Shown here piece after piece: positions 8,915 to 17,869 of a DNA stretch of 64,000 nt (position 1 is its first letter; every line of letters starts with the position of its first letter). This stretch comes from Flavobacteriaceae bacterium (GTDB lineage Bacteria > Bacteroidota > Bacteroidia > Flavobacteriales > Flavobacteriaceae), in contig CANGIF010000002.1 in NCBI GenBank assembly GCA_947453885.1, positions 1 through 64,000 of the forward strand. Direction: 5' to 3'. Both the position numbers and the translations under genes were made by a program. The notes beneath the pieces were generated by a model, which worked only from the letters and a program-made list of their open reading frames with translations, was not told the DNA's origin and searched no databases.

Positions 8915-9625
8915 ATGGGAAGAGCGTTTGAATTCCGGAAAAACAGAAAGATGAAACGTTGGTCAGCTATGGCTAAAGCATTCACGCGAATTGGGAAAGA
9001 TATAGTAATGGCTGTAAAAGAAGGCGGTCCAAATGCAGAATCAAATTCAAGATTAAGAGCCGTTATTCAAAATGCCAAGGCAGCCAACATGCCCAAAGAA
9101 AATGTTGAACGTGCCATTAAAAAAGCAACCGATAAAGACACGGCAAACTATAAAGAAGTTCTTTTTGAAGGCTATGCGCCACATGGAATTGCATTGTTAA
9201 TTGAAACTGCCACAGACAACAACAATAGAACAGTGGCTAATATTAGAAGTTATTTTAATAAATGCAACGGAACGATGGGAACACAAGGTTCTGTTGAATT
9301 TATGTTTGACCATACTTGTAATTTTAGAATTGCAAAAGGAACTTTAGATGCTGAAGAACTGGAACTGGAATTAATTGATTTTGGAACGGATGAAGTTTTT
9401 GAAGATGAAGACGATATTTTAATTTATGCTCCTTTTGAAAGCTTTGGAGCTATTCAAAAAGAATTAGAAAATAGAAACATTGAAATTTTATCGTCTGGTT
9501 TTGAGAGAATTCCTCAAATTTTAAAACAACTTACGGAAGACCAAGTTGCAGATGTAGAAAAATTATTAGAAAAAATTGAAGAAGATGACGACGTACAAAA
9601 CGTGTATCATACTATGCAAGAATAA
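8915..9625 (+). CDS. yebC: YebC/PmpR (TACO1) family protein
   Basis: 236 aa, normal length for the family. The N-terminus (GRAFEFRKNRKMKRWSAMAK) is the Bacteroidota version of the family's usual GHSKWxxIKxxK start. It is followed by FTRIGKDIVMAVKEGGPN and NMPKENVERAIKKA, then acidic domains 2 and 3. Family members were first described as transcriptional regulators. More recent work links them to translation, relieving stalling on difficult sequences such as polyproline. The protein is cytoplasmic. The gene has its own consensus promoter and a hairpin terminator directly after the stop codon, so it is monocistronic. Confidence 0.92.
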   Translation: MGRAFEFRKNRKMKRWSAMAKAFTRIGKDIVMAVKEGGPNAESNSRLRAVIQNAKAANMPKENVERAIKKATDKDTANYKEVLFEGYAPHGIALLIETATDNNNRTVANIRSYFNKCNGTMGTQGSVEFMFDHTCNFRIAKGTLDAEELELELIDFGTDEVFEDEDDILIYAPFESFGAIQKELENRNIEILSSGFERIPQILKQLTEDQVADVEKLLEKIEEDDDVQNVYHTMQE

Positions 9626-9641
9626 CAAACTTTATAAAGCT

Positions 9642-9670
9642 AAAAAACCGTCGATTGACGGTTTTTTTTT
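9642..9670. terminator. Rho-independent terminator, probably bidirectional
   Basis: Stem CCGTC/GACGG with loop GATT, extended by A-T pairs and followed by a T run. It sits between yebC (plus) and the convergent gene ending at 9674. The A run on the other side lets it work for both. Confidence 0.85.
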
Positions 9671-9673
9671 GGT

Positions 9674-10099
9674 TTAAAATGCTATATTCCATCTTGGTAA
9701 CGTACCCTTTTCGGTGAAATATTCTTGAAGAATTTGAGCTTCAATATACGTAGGAATAACTTTGATTTTATCTGTAAATGTTTCGTACCAAGTAATCTCT
9801 AAACGTTCTATATTTTCTATTTTCATTTGATTTGGCCAAGTGTATTTTCTTCCTGTTTTTGCAAATTGATGCCCATTTACAATTTTGTCATACAATCCGC
9901 CACTTTTAGTTTTTAGCGAACCATCATTTTGGACAGTACCTGTAGAACAAACCATAATTAATTCTCTGTTTTCTCCTGAAATTGCTTCTACAAGGAAAAT
10001 ACCTGCATTTTCAGAGGCATTACATACTTCTTCTAAAGCATCGTTTTCAGTGAACGTGAAGATATTATTGACTTTAAATTTTTTTAATTCTTTATACAT
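9674..10099 (-). CDS. hypothetical protein, last gene of the folE-cysS-yidD-lgt cluster
   Basis: 141 aa, no signal peptide or membrane segment. The sequence is a balanced mix of strands and helices with a central EITWYETF and the terminal KGTLPRWNIAF. I do not recognise a named family. It follows lgt by 52 bp on the same strand and ends at a strong terminator, so it is probably the distal gene of that transcription unit. Codon use and composition are like its neighbours, so it looks like a real gene. Its function is unknown. Confidence 0.75.
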   Translation of the reverse strand: MYKELKKFKVNNIFTFTENDALEEVCNASENAGIFLVEAISGENRELIMVCSTGTVQNDGSLKTKSGGLYDKIVNGHQFAKTGRKYTWPNQMKIENIERLEITWYETFTDKIKVIPTYIEAQILQEYFTEKGTLPRWNIAF

Positions 10100-10151
10100 T
10101 TTTATTAATTAGGATTTATTTTTTTAAGCGTTTTAGTTTTGTTGATTTATT

Positions 10152-11096
10152 TTAATTCTTTTTAATACTGATTGTATTAGCTCTAATTACAAAATACAAT
10201 CCTATTAAAATAAAAGGGATACTTAACCATTGACCCGTAGAGAAAATGCCAATTGAATCTTCAAATCCTCCTTGACTTTCTTTTACAAATTCAACAACAA
10301 ATCGAACTGACCAAAGAAGTACTAGAAAGATACCGAATAGATACCCTTGTTTTAGTTTTGCATCCGTTTTCCAGTACAAGAAATATAAAATTAAGAATAC
10401 AAAAATATAACAAACCGATTCGTACATCTGAGCTGGATGTCTGAAAGGTATTTCATTTAAAACAGCACTAAATTTAGGATCGTTTTGAATTAAATTATAG
10501 CTGTCTTTAATGTTTGCTTGCTGTGTTATTTGTCTTAAACTGTGATTTTTCCAAAACTCTTCGTCTTTTATAAATCGTACAGCAAAAAACGCGTCTTTTG
10601 AAGTGACGTTTCCGTAAATTTCTGAATTGAAAAAATTTCCAATTCTAACAAAAACGGCACCACTTGCAACAGGAATTACTACTCTATCTAATACCCATAG
10701 CAAAGGTTTATGCATTATTTTTTTACTAAAAAAATACATAGTTGCAATAATTGCTATGGCAGCTCCATGACTAGCTAAGCCTTGAAATCCTGTAAATTCA
10801 AATTTTGGATTTGTTCTAAAAGGTAAAAAAATACTTATAAAATCTTCTTTAAACAATTCAGGTTGGTAAAAAATGACATGTCCTAATCTTGCTCCAACAA
10901 GTGTTGCTAATACTGTCCAAACAAATAAACTGTCTAATTTTTCAAGGGATTCGTTTTCATTATTGAAAATATTTTTCATAATATACCACCCTAATCCAAA
11001 AGCAGTTACCCACATTAAGCTATAATAGCGGATTACAAAAAAACCCAAATCAATTCCTTCGCTTGGATTCCAATTAATTGCTAAAAAATTTATCAT
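10152..11096 (-). CDS. lgt: prolipoprotein diacylglyceryl transferase
   Basis: 314 aa integral membrane enzyme with about seven transmembrane helices. It transfers diacylglycerol from phosphatidylglycerol to the lipobox cysteine of prolipoproteins, the first step of lipoprotein maturation. Key elements visible: ASHGAAIA with H110-G111 and RIGNFFNSEIYG (151-162), the Lgt signature with essential arginine R151. RHPAQMYES is further downstream. Many lipoproteins in this window (GH16, GH13, FKBP, M48 and others) would be its substrates. It lies 21 bp after yidD. Confidence 0.95.
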   Translation of the reverse strand: MINFLAINWNPSEGIDLGFFVIRYYSLMWVTAFGLGWYIMKNIFNNENESLEKLDSLFVWTVLATLVGARLGHVIFYQPELFKEDFISIFLPFRTNPKFEFTGFQGLASHGAAIAIIATMYFFSKKIMHKPLLWVLDRVVIPVASGAVFVRIGNFFNSEIYGNVTSKDAFFAVRFIKDEEFWKNHSLRQITQQANIKDSYNLIQNDPKFSAVLNEIPFRHPAQMYESVCYIFVFLILYFLYWKTDAKLKQGYLFGIFLVLLWSVRFVVEFVKESQGGFEDSIGIFSTGQWLSIPFILIGLYFVIRANTISIKKN

Positions 11097-11117
11097 ATAC
11101 TTTTTTTTGTAAAAATA

Positions 11118-11393
11118 CTATTTTTTATTGGTATTGTCTTTAACAGATGTACTAAAGCATTTTTTAACGGGAACAGGATCATAACCTGATTTACCCCAAG
11201 GATGGCAATTTACAATTCTTTTAATTCCGAGAAAACTACCACAAAAAAGGCCATGTTTTTCGAGAGCTTCAATCATGTAACTAGAACAAGTAGGTTCAAA
11301 TCTACAAGTTGAAGGCGTAAATGGTGAAATGGCATTTTGATACAATTTAACTACTAAAACGAAAGGAAAAATTAAAATGGATTTAAAATTCAT
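11118..11393 (-). CDS. yidD: membrane protein insertion efficiency factor YidD
   Basis: 91 aa, typical YidD length. Family pattern: [20 protein letters not shown] followed by [25 protein letters not shown] and a polar tail. The N-terminal hydrophobic, amphipathic stretch would associate with the inner membrane, where YidD assists YidC/Sec-dependent insertion. The cysteines in [10 protein letters not shown] and NCHPWG are conserved in the family. The gene is 2 bp after cysS and 21 bp before lgt, so it is co-transcribed. Confidence 0.92.
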   Translation of the reverse strand: MNFKSILIFPFVLVVKLYQNAISPFTPSTCRFEPTCSSYMIEALEKHGLFCGSFLGIKRIVNCHPWGKSGYDPVPVKKCFSTSVKDNTNKK

Positions 11394-11395
11394 TT

Positions 11396-12883
11396 TTAAA
11401 CAGTAAATGAAGTACCTTCTTTTCCGTCTTTTAATTGAATTCCTAGCGCTAACAACTGATCTCTTATATGATCTGACATTGCAAAATCCTTATTGTCTCG
11501 AGCTTTTTTTCTCATAGAAATTAGCATAGTAACCACACCTTCTAATTTGTCGTTATTTTGATCAACTCCTTTTTCATTAGCTAAACCTAAAACATCAAAT
11601 ACAAACGTATTCATTGTATTTACAAATGATTTCAAGTCATTTTCGGTAATTGTTTCTGAATTTTCTTTTAGTAGGTTGATAAATCGTACACCTTCAAATA
11701 AATTTGCAATTAAAATTGGAGTGTTAAAATCGTCATTCATGGCATCATAACACGATTGAATCCACAAATCAATTTCTAAGGAAGAAATTTCAGAAATTTT
11801 GAATTGATTCGTTTTATTTAAGGTTTCAACTGCATCGAAAAGTCTGTAAAATCCTTTTTCCGCTGCCAAAATAGCATCATTTGTAAAGTCAAGATTACTT
11901 CTGTAGTGTGCTTGAAGCATAAAAAAACGAGCAACAACAGCTGAAAAAGCTTTACTTAAATTTGGATTTCCACCGGTATATATTTCACTTGGTAAGATAT
12001 TATTTCCAGTTGATTTAGCCATTTTCTTTCCATTCAATGTAAGCATATTTGCATGCATCCAGTAATTTACAGGTGAAACACCAGTACATGCTTCATTTTG
12101 AGCTATTTCACATTCGTGATGTGGGAATTTTAAATCCATTCCACCTCCATGAATATCAAATTTATTTCCTAAATATTTAGTACTCATAGCTGTACATTCT
12201 AAATGCCAACCCGGAAATCCATCACTCCATGGAGATGGCCAACGCATAATATGTTGTGGTTCCGCTTTTTTCCATAATGCGAAATCTTGAGGATTTTTCT
12301 TATCGGTTTGACCGTCTAAATCTCTAGTATTAGCCAACATGTCTTCAATGTTTCTACCACTTAATTTACCATAGTTATAAGTAAGATTAAACTTAACTAC
12401 ATCAAAATAAACTGAACCGTTAGCTGAATAGGCATATCCATTTTCAATTATTTTTTTAATAATCTCAATTTGTTCAATTATATGACCTGTTGCTGTTGGT
12501 TCAATACTTGGTGGTAAAAAATTATAAGCATTTAAAACATTGTGAAAATCTACTGTGTATCTTTGAACAATTTCCATCGGTTCTAATTGTTCTAACCTTG
12601 CTTTTTTAGCTATTCGATCCTCACCTACTTCGGCATCATTTTCTAAATGGCCTGCATCTGTAATATTTCGAACATAGCGCACTTTATATCCTAAATGTAA
12701 GAAATAACGGTAAATTACATCAAATGACATAAATGTTCTGACGTTACCTAAATGCACATTACTATATACAGTTGGACCACAAACATACATTCCTATAGCT
12801 CCTTCATGAATAGGTTTGAAAATTTCTTTTTCACCAGATAGTGAATTGTATATCTTTAGTACTTGTGATTTGTATTTAGGCAT
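11396..12883 (-). CDS. cysS: cysteinyl-tRNA synthetase
   Basis: 495 aa class I aminoacyl-tRNA synthetase that charges tRNA-Cys. The HIGH-like motif is HLGN (44-47) and the KMSKS-like motif is KMAKS (287-291). Zinc ligands are visible in CGPTVY (C35), WHLECT and HHECE, as expected for CysRS. The C-terminal helical anticodon-binding DALR-type region is present, so the gene is full length. It lies 29 bp after folE and 2 bp before yidD. Confidence 0.96.
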   Translation of the reverse strand: MPKYKSQVLKIYNSLSGEKEIFKPIHEGAIGMYVCGPTVYSNVHLGNVRTFMSFDVIYRYFLHLGYKVRYVRNITDAGHLENDAEVGEDRIAKKARLEQLEPMEIVQRYTVDFHNVLNAYNFLPPSIEPTATGHIIEQIEIIKKIIENGYAYSANGSVYFDVVKFNLTYNYGKLSGRNIEDMLANTRDLDGQTDKKNPQDFALWKKAEPQHIMRWPSPWSDGFPGWHLECTAMSTKYLGNKFDIHGGGMDLKFPHHECEIAQNEACTGVSPVNYWMHANMLTLNGKKMAKSTGNNILPSEIYTGGNPNLSKAFSAVVARFFMLQAHYRSNLDFTNDAILAAEKGFYRLFDAVETLNKTNQFKISEISSLEIDLWIQSCYDAMNDDFNTPILIANLFEGVRFINLLKENSETITENDLKSFVNTMNTFVFDVLGLANEKGVDQNNDKLEGVVTMLISMRKKARDNKDFAMSDHIRDQLLALGIQLKDGKEGTSFTV

Positions 12884-12912
12884 AAATAAAGTAAATTTAT
12901 TGAAACGCTATT

Positions 12913-13584
12913 TTAAAATTGTGTTTCTAATTTTAAATAATCTAAAAATTCTCTTCTAGTTTGTAAATCTTTAAACTGTCCTCCAAACTCAGCAGTTACG
13001 GTACTACTTTCAATATCTTTAATACCTCTTGAGTTTACACATAAATGTTTGGCGTCAATTACACAAGCAACATCATCCGTGCCTAAAACACTTTGAAGCT
13101 CTTGTACAATTTGCATTGTTAAACGCTCCTGAACTTGAGGGCGTTTTGCAAAATATTCAACCACTCTATTCATTTTTGACAATCCAATAACTTTGCCTTT
13201 TGAAATATAAGCTACATGTGCTCGACCAATTATTGGTAATAAATGATGTTCGCATGTTGAATATAGAGTAATATTTTTTTCAACTAACATTTCTCCATAT
13301 TTGTAATTATTGTCAAATGTAGAAGAGCTTGGCTTTTTAGCTGGGTTTAAACCTCCAAAAATTTCTTTAACAAACATTTTAGCAACTCTGTTTGGCGTTC
13401 CTGCAAGGCTATCATCAGTTAAATCCATGCCTAAAGTATATAAAATACTCTCCACATCTTTTTTAATTAATTCTATTTTTTGTTCATCACTTATTTCAAA
13501 CGCGTCATTTCTAACAGGATTAACTGCTTTAGTTGCTATATGATTTTCTCCAATTTCGTCTTGAAAATCTTCGTTGTCTTTCAT
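12913..13584 (-). CDS. folE: GTP cyclohydrolase I
   Basis: 223 aa. Converts GTP to 7,8-dihydroneopterin triphosphate, the first step of folate/pterin synthesis. Signatures: TCEHHLLPIIGRAHVAYI (zinc ligand Cys and the catalytic histidines), GLSKMNRVVEYFAKRPQVQE and the second zinc cysteine in KHLCVNSRG. The first 40 residues are a polar extension common in Bacteroidota. It is the first gene of the folE-cysS-yidD-lgt series. A -7-like TAAGTTTG (reverse of 13623-13630) lies 39 bases upstream of the start, but no -33 TTG is evident. Confidence 0.95.
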   Translation of the reverse strand: MKDNEDFQDEIGENHIATKAVNPVRNDAFEISDEQKIELIKKDVESILYTLGMDLTDDSLAGTPNRVAKMFVKEIFGGLNPAKKPSSSTFDNNYKYGEMLVEKNITLYSTCEHHLLPIIGRAHVAYISKGKVIGLSKMNRVVEYFAKRPQVQERLTMQIVQELQSVLGTDDVACVIDAKHLCVNSRGIKDIESSTVTAEFGGQFKDLQTRREFLDYLKLETQF

Positions 13585-13785
13585 GCTTCTTTTTTTGTTA
13601 AATGTTTTACTGATATTAGTTGCAAACTTAATTATAATAATTCATAGAATTTGGTTCATTTTGAAAATAAAATCTATATACTTATTTGAAAAACTTATTA
13701 AACAATTGAATTCATAAATAGAATCCTAAAGGAATTTAAATTCTATAATTCAGGTCTTTTTATATTAAATTTAATTATAAAAGAA

Positions 13786-13807
13786 AGGCTGTCTAAAAAG
13801 ACAGCCT
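13786..13807 (-). terminator. terminator of the MarR-nitroreductase-YceI operon
   Basis: Perfect 9-bp stem AGGCTGTCT/AGACAGCCT with an AAAA loop (as read on plus). On the minus strand it is followed by TTCTTTTAT. It starts 30 bp after the YceI-family stop codon. Confidence 0.85.
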
Positions 13808-13836
13808 ATTCACTATATTAAAATTGTTGCTGTTAT

Positions 13837-14403
13837 TTAGAATACTAATGCAACTTTTAATTCAAATTCATTATCAATTGCTTTGTCTCCTAAATTATCG
13901 AAGAAGCTTCCTGAACCATATTTAATATCATATTTAGTACGATCAATTTTAAATGTAGTTGCAGCTGTATTTCCATTTACCGTTAATTCAAAAGTAACTG
14001 GATTTGTTTTTCCTTTTATTGTTAAATCAGCAGTAACATTGTAAACTCCAGCTGATTTAACTGCAATTTTTTTGAATACTAAAGTTGCTGTTGGATTTTT
14101 TTCAGTTCCAAAAAAATCTTCTGATTTCAAATGACCATTTAATTTACCTTGATAATCACCTGTCAAATCTGTTGATGTTAAAGAAGTCATATCAACAGTA
14201 AAGGTACCTCCTGCTAATTTACTTGCTTTAAATAATAAAGAACCTTCTTTGAAATTTACAGTACCTTCATGTTGACCTGTAACTTTTTTACCAACCCAGT
14301 TGATTTTTGATTTTCCAGCGTCAATTTTTTTAGTTTGACCTGAAACATTAAGTGCTAAAATCGATACAAATAATGTAATTGCAATTGTTTTTAAATTTTT
14401 CAT
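13837..14403 (-). CDS. YceI family secreted protein
   Basis: 188 aa with a cleavable signal peptide (residues about 1-22, ALNVSGQ). The mature part is the YceI lipocalin-like beta-barrel: DAGKSKINWVGKKVTGQHEG at the start, EGSLLFKASKLAGGTFTVDM, and TADLTIKGKTNPVTFELTV near the end. Members bind isoprenoid or other amphiphilic ligands in the periplasm; the ligand here is unknown. It is the last gene of a three-gene unit after the nitroreductase (23 bp gap) and MarR genes, followed by a strong terminator. Control by the MarR protein is therefore expected. Confidence 0.9.
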   Translation of the reverse strand: MKNLKTIAITLFVSILALNVSGQTKKIDAGKSKINWVGKKVTGQHEGTVNFKEGSLLFKASKLAGGTFTVDMTSLTSTDLTGDYQGKLNGHLKSEDFFGTEKNPTATLVFKKIAVKSAGVYNVTADLTIKGKTNPVTFELTVNGNTAATTFKIDRTKYDIKYGSGSFFDNLGDKAIDNEFELKVALVF

Positions 14404-14426
14404 TTTTTTTTGTTAAAAATTAATAA

Positions 14427-15059
14427 TTAAAGTGTTATAAATAAATCCTCGTTTGATTTTCTTACTTTTTCATAATGTTGTGTAGCATCTTCTTCATGAC
14501 GGTATCCTACCGCAGCTACTAAAGCAGCATTAAGATTTAATTTGTCTAAACCTAAAATTTCGTTATATTGAGTTGGTACAAATCCTTCCATTGGAGTTAC
14601 ATCAATTTTAAGTTCTGCTGCTGCATTTAATAGATTTCCTAATGCAAGATACGTTTGTTTTGAAGTCCAATTTGGTCTAACATCTTCCGGCATATTTGCT
14701 AAAGCACCTTTCATATAATCACCATATCCTGACAATGCACCTTCTGGTAAGTTTCTAGTTACTGTTGCATTATTCAAATAAGCATCAACATCACTATCAT
14801 CAAATTTTGTTTGATTAGCAAAAACGATTAAATGTGAAGCATCAACAATTTGAGTTTGCCCCCAAGAAGCAGGTTGTAATTGCGCTCTTAATTCTGGATT
14901 TTCAACGATGATTACTTTATATAATTGTAATCCGAATGAAGAAGCTGAAAGACGAATAGCTTCTTTTAAAGTTGCTAAATCTTTATCTGATACTTTTTTA
15001 GTAGTATCAAATTTTTTTGTTGCATAACGCCATTTTGCGTTTTCGTTAAATTGACTCAT
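14427..15059 (-). CDS. NAD(P)H-dependent FMN nitroreductase (NfsB-like)
   Basis: 210 aa, typical nitroreductase-fold length. The N-terminal WRYATKKFD and IRLSASSFGLQLYKVIIVEN contain the usual FMN phosphate and isoalloxazine contacts. The C-terminal ALVAAVGYRHEEDATQ is the conserved GYR segment that binds FMN phosphate. The family reduces quinones and nitroaromatics with two electrons from NAD(P)H. It is 21 bp downstream of the MarR gene, a frequent pairing in which the regulator responds to toxic aromatics or quinones. Cytoplasmic. The true substrate cannot be read from sequence. Confidence 0.9.
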   Translation of the reverse strand: MSQFNENAKWRYATKKFDTTKKVSDKDLATLKEAIRLSASSFGLQLYKVIIVENPELRAQLQPASWGQTQIVDASHLIVFANQTKFDDSDVDAYLNNATVTRNLPEGALSGYGDYMKGALANMPEDVRPNWTSKQTYLALGNLLNAAAELKIDVTPMEGFVPTQYNEILGLDKLNLNAALVAAVGYRHEEDATQHYEKVRKSNEDLFITL

Positions 15060-15080
15060 AGTAAATTTTATTTTTGTTAA

Positions 15081-15542
15081 TTATTTTTTTAAAGTTCTGT
15101 ATTTTTCCAACAATGTATTTAATTGTTCTATTTCTTCTGGACTTAAATTATTTGAAAATGCTTTTTCATGTTCAATTACTTTGGGATCTAAATCCGCCAA
15201 CACTTCCATGCCTTTTTGTGTAATTAAAACTTCTATTTTCCTTCTATTAATTGGACAAACATTTCTAGTTACAAAATTTTTAAGTAATAATTTGTCAACT
15301 AAACGAGTAGTATTACTTGTTTTGGCTAACATTCTTTCTTGAATTAAACACATGTTTGCAGGATTCCCTTTTTGACCTCTTAAAATTCTTAAAACATTAA
15401 ATTGTTCGCTTGACAAATCATAAGGTTTTAAAATTTCAAGAAAACTTTCATTTATTAAATTTTGAGTATAAATAATATTGAGTAAAACTGTTTTTGAATC
15501 ACTATAGGATTTGCTTGATTTTACTATTTCTTCTATTTTCAT
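15081..15542 (-). CDS. MarR family transcriptional regulator
   Basis: 153 aa winged-helix repressor. The central LSSEQFNVLRILRGQKGNPA, CLIQERMLAKTSNTTRLVDK and wing INRRKIEVLITQKG match MarR. N- and C-terminal helices would form the dimer interface. It is the first gene of the operon with the nitroreductase and YceI genes. Two near-identical palindromes (15558-15573 and 15588-15603) cover its predicted -7 and -33 elements, which strongly suggests autorepression relieved by a small ligand. The single cysteine in NVCPINRR at the base of the wing is a plausible redox or ligand sensor, as in some MarR/DUF24-like regulators, but this is speculative. Confidence 0.92.
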   Translation of the reverse strand: MKIEEIVKSSKSYSDSKTVLLNIIYTQNLINESFLEILKPYDLSSEQFNVLRILRGQKGNPANMCLIQERMLAKTSNTTRLVDKLLLKNFVTRNVCPINRRKIEVLITQKGMEVLADLDPKVIEHEKAFSNNLSPEEIEQLNTLLEKYRTLKK

Positions 15543-15557
15543 ATTCTCAATACCAAT

Positions 15558-15573
15558 ATTTGTTGGTACAAAT
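15558..15573. promoter_or_regulatory. MarR operator 1, overlapping the -7 element
   Basis: ATTTGTTGGTACAAAT: 6-bp arms ATTTGT/ACAAAT around 4 bp. Overlaps the minus-strand -7 box TACATTTG (reverse of 15569-15576). Its start is exactly 30 bp from that of the second site. Confidence 0.75.
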
Positions 15574-15601
15574 GTAGTATATTTTTTATTTGTATGTACA
15601 A
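15569..15601 (-). promoter_or_regulatory. promoter of the MarR-nitroreductase-YceI operon
   Basis: On the minus strand TTG (reverse of 15599-15601) and TACATTTG (reverse of 15569-15576) are 22 bp apart, within the Flavobacterium consensus. Both elements are covered by the two palindromes. Confidence 0.7.
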
Positions 15602-15603
15602 AT
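15588..15603. promoter_or_regulatory. MarR operator 2, overlapping the -33 element
   Basis: ATTTGTATGTACAAAT: perfect 7-bp arms around TG. Same half-sites as operator 1. Covers the predicted -33 TTG. Confidence 0.75.
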
Positions 15604-15625
15604 GATGTGTTATATAAATGTTAAA

Positions 15626-15658
15626 AAAAAAGCTACATTAGTTAACTAATGAGCTTTA
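15626..15658 (-). terminator. terminator after the M13 peptidase gene
   Basis: Stem AAAGCT/AGCTTT extended by ATTAGTT/AACTAAT, followed on the minus strand by a run of nine T. It lies about 35 bp after the peptidase stop codon. Confidence 0.8.
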
Positions 15659-15693
15659 ATTATTTAAAACAATGGAATACAGCTAAATAAAAA

Positions 15694-17733
15694 CTACCAA
15701 ATGACTACTCTTAATGAATCTGATTGGAACATTTTAGCTCCTTTTTTTATATTGAATGCTTTATAAAATTCTGGAATATTAGCTAGAGGTCCGTTTATTC
15801 TAAATTGAGCAGGAGCATGAACATCACTCATTATTTGACTCTCCAAAGCTTCCTTTTTTATGTTAACCATCCATGCGTAGCCATAAGCCAAAAAGTAGCG
15901 TTGATCAGGTGTAAAGCCACTAACTTTAATGTTTTTTTTGTATTGTTCGGTTTTTTTAAATGCTTCAAATCCCATAACCACTCCACCTAAATCTGCAATA
16001 TTTTCTCCTTGCGTTGCATCACCGTTAACGTGTTTATCACCTAAAATTTTAAATGTATTAAATTGGTTTACAATTAATCTTGTTTTAGATTTAAATTTTT
16101 TTAAATCTTCAGTTGTCCACCAATTGTTTAAATTTCCATTTTCATCATATTGACTACCTTGATCGTCGAATCCGTGGGTAATTTCGTGACCAAATGTTGA
16201 TCCACCAATTATTCCATACAATACGGCATCGTCAGGCAATCGTCCTTCAAAACCAGGTACCATTATATTACATGCTGGAACTACAATTTCATTATTACTT
16301 GGATTATAATAGGCATTATAGGTTTGAGGTTGCATGCTCCATTCTGTTCTATCAACTGTTTTTCCAAACTTATGAATCATGTAATTGTAAGACCAAACAT
16401 TTGAACTTTTTACATTATTACAATAAGAGCTTCTGTTTATTTTTAACGAACTCATGTCTTTCCATTTATCTGGATATCCAACTTTCATTACAATTCTATT
16501 TAATTTTCGTAACGCTTTCTCTTTAGTTTCAGTACTCATCCAATCTAGTTTTTTAATATGAACCGCATAAACTTCTCGAATATTATTTCCTATTTCTAAT
16601 AGTTTCTCTTTGGAACCTTTAGGTAAATATTCTTCTACATAAACTTGACCAATTAATTCTCCCAAAGACCTATCTGTTTGTTCTACAATTCTTTTCCATC
16701 TTGGTTTTTGTTTGGTAATTCCATTCATAATTGTACCAAAAAACTTGAAATTTTGCTTTTCTATAGCTGTGTTTAAATAGGGTGCAAATGAATTAATTAC
16801 ATCCCAAGTCAAATACGTTTTCCATTCTTCAATTGAATAAGATTTAACTAAATTATTTAAGGATTTGTAGAATTCAGGTTGTCCCACAATAACTGAATCT
16901 ACTTTTTGAACAGATAATGCAGTTAAAACTTCTTGCCATTTTATATTTGGTGTAGTTTTATTAAACTGTTCGATTGACATTTTATTGTAATTTTTAATTG
17001 GATCTCGTAATGCTTCCAACTTTCTAGATGCTTTTGCTAAATCAGTTTCTAATTTTAAAATTACTGAAGCACTCTTTTTAGATTCAGATTCAGACTGACC
17101 AGCTAATTTCATTATTTCGGTCAGGTGTTTTACATATTCATTTCTTATCGAAATCGTTCTTTCATCTGTATTAAAATAATAATCTCTTTCGCCTAATCCC
17201 AAACCGCCTTGACTAAAAAAGAGTGCGTATTTTGTACTAATTTTATCATCTTGTCCTAAATAAAAGGAAAAGGCTGGATTTGCACCAATTGTATGTAAAT
17301 ATGCTATTGTTTGCAGTAATGAATTTATATCTTTTACAGATTGTATTTTTTTAAATTCTACATCCAATGCTTTCAATCCTTCTTTATCTATAGCTGTTGA
17401 ATCCATTCCAGAAGCATAAAAATCACCTATTTTTTGCTTATTACTGCCTTTTTTAGAATCTTTTGTAGATGCAGATGATTCACATATTTTCTTTACTTGT
17501 TCATTTATAGTGTCTTGAATAGTTCTGAAAATTCCATTGCTTTTTTCAGATTGTGGAATAGGATGGTTTTTAAACCAGCCGCCATTTGCATATTGAAAAA
17601 AATCTTCGCCTGGGTTAATTGTAGTATCTCTGTTGGTTAAAAGTGGGTCTGAAAAAAGAAGTTCTTTTTTCTTACAACTGAAAATCGATACACAAACTAT
17701 TGCTATGAGTACTATTCTTTTAAAATCATTCAT
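15694..17733 (-). CDS. M13 family (neprilysin/PepO-like) metallopeptidase lipoprotein
   Basis: 679 aa, usual M13 length. Lipoprotein signal with Cys20 (FSC). The zinc motif is HEITH (H516, E517, H520) and the third ligand is E578 in GENIADLGG. NAYYNPSNNEIVVPA, the substrate-binding NAYY motif, is at 473-487. The family trims oligopeptides. The lipid anchor implies periplasmic or surface peptide processing. The gene has its own consensus promoter and a strong terminator, so it is a single-gene unit. Confidence 0.93.
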   Translation of the reverse strand: MNDFKRIVLIAIVCVSIFSCKKKELLFSDPLLTNRDTTINPGEDFFQYANGGWFKNHPIPQSEKSNGIFRTIQDTINEQVKKICESSASTKDSKKGSNKQKIGDFYASGMDSTAIDKEGLKALDVEFKKIQSVKDINSLLQTIAYLHTIGANPAFSFYLGQDDKISTKYALFFSQGGLGLGERDYYFNTDERTISIRNEYVKHLTEIMKLAGQSESESKKSASVILKLETDLAKASRKLEALRDPIKNYNKMSIEQFNKTTPNIKWQEVLTALSVQKVDSVIVGQPEFYKSLNNLVKSYSIEEWKTYLTWDVINSFAPYLNTAIEKQNFKFFGTIMNGITKQKPRWKRIVEQTDRSLGELIGQVYVEEYLPKGSKEKLLEIGNNIREVYAVHIKKLDWMSTETKEKALRKLNRIVMKVGYPDKWKDMSSLKINRSSYCNNVKSSNVWSYNYMIHKFGKTVDRTEWSMQPQTYNAYYNPSNNEIVVPACNIMVPGFEGRLPDDAVLYGIIGGSTFGHEITHGFDDQGSQYDENGNLNNWWTTEDLKKFKSKTRLIVNQFNTFKILGDKHVNGDATQGENIADLGGVVMGFEAFKKTEQYKKNIKVSGFTPDQRYFLAYGYAWMVNIKKEALESQIMSDVHAPAQFRINGPLANIPEFYKAFNIKKGAKMFQSDSLRVVIW

Positions 17734-17771
17734 TAATTTTTAGTTTAATTTTATTAGTAATTAATTGTTTT

Positions 17772-17800
17772 CAAATTTATTACTTTTTATTGAAATTCAA
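17772..17800 (-). promoter_or_regulatory. promoter of the M13 peptidase gene
   Basis: On the minus strand TTG (reverse of 17798-17800) and TAAATTTG (reverse of 17772-17779) are separated by 18 bp. The start codon is 38 bases further on. Confidence 0.65.
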
Positions 17801-17869
17801 TTAAATGTAAATAATTGAAATACTGAAAGGTTATCAATAAATTTTTTTTATTTCAAAAATGTAAAAGGA

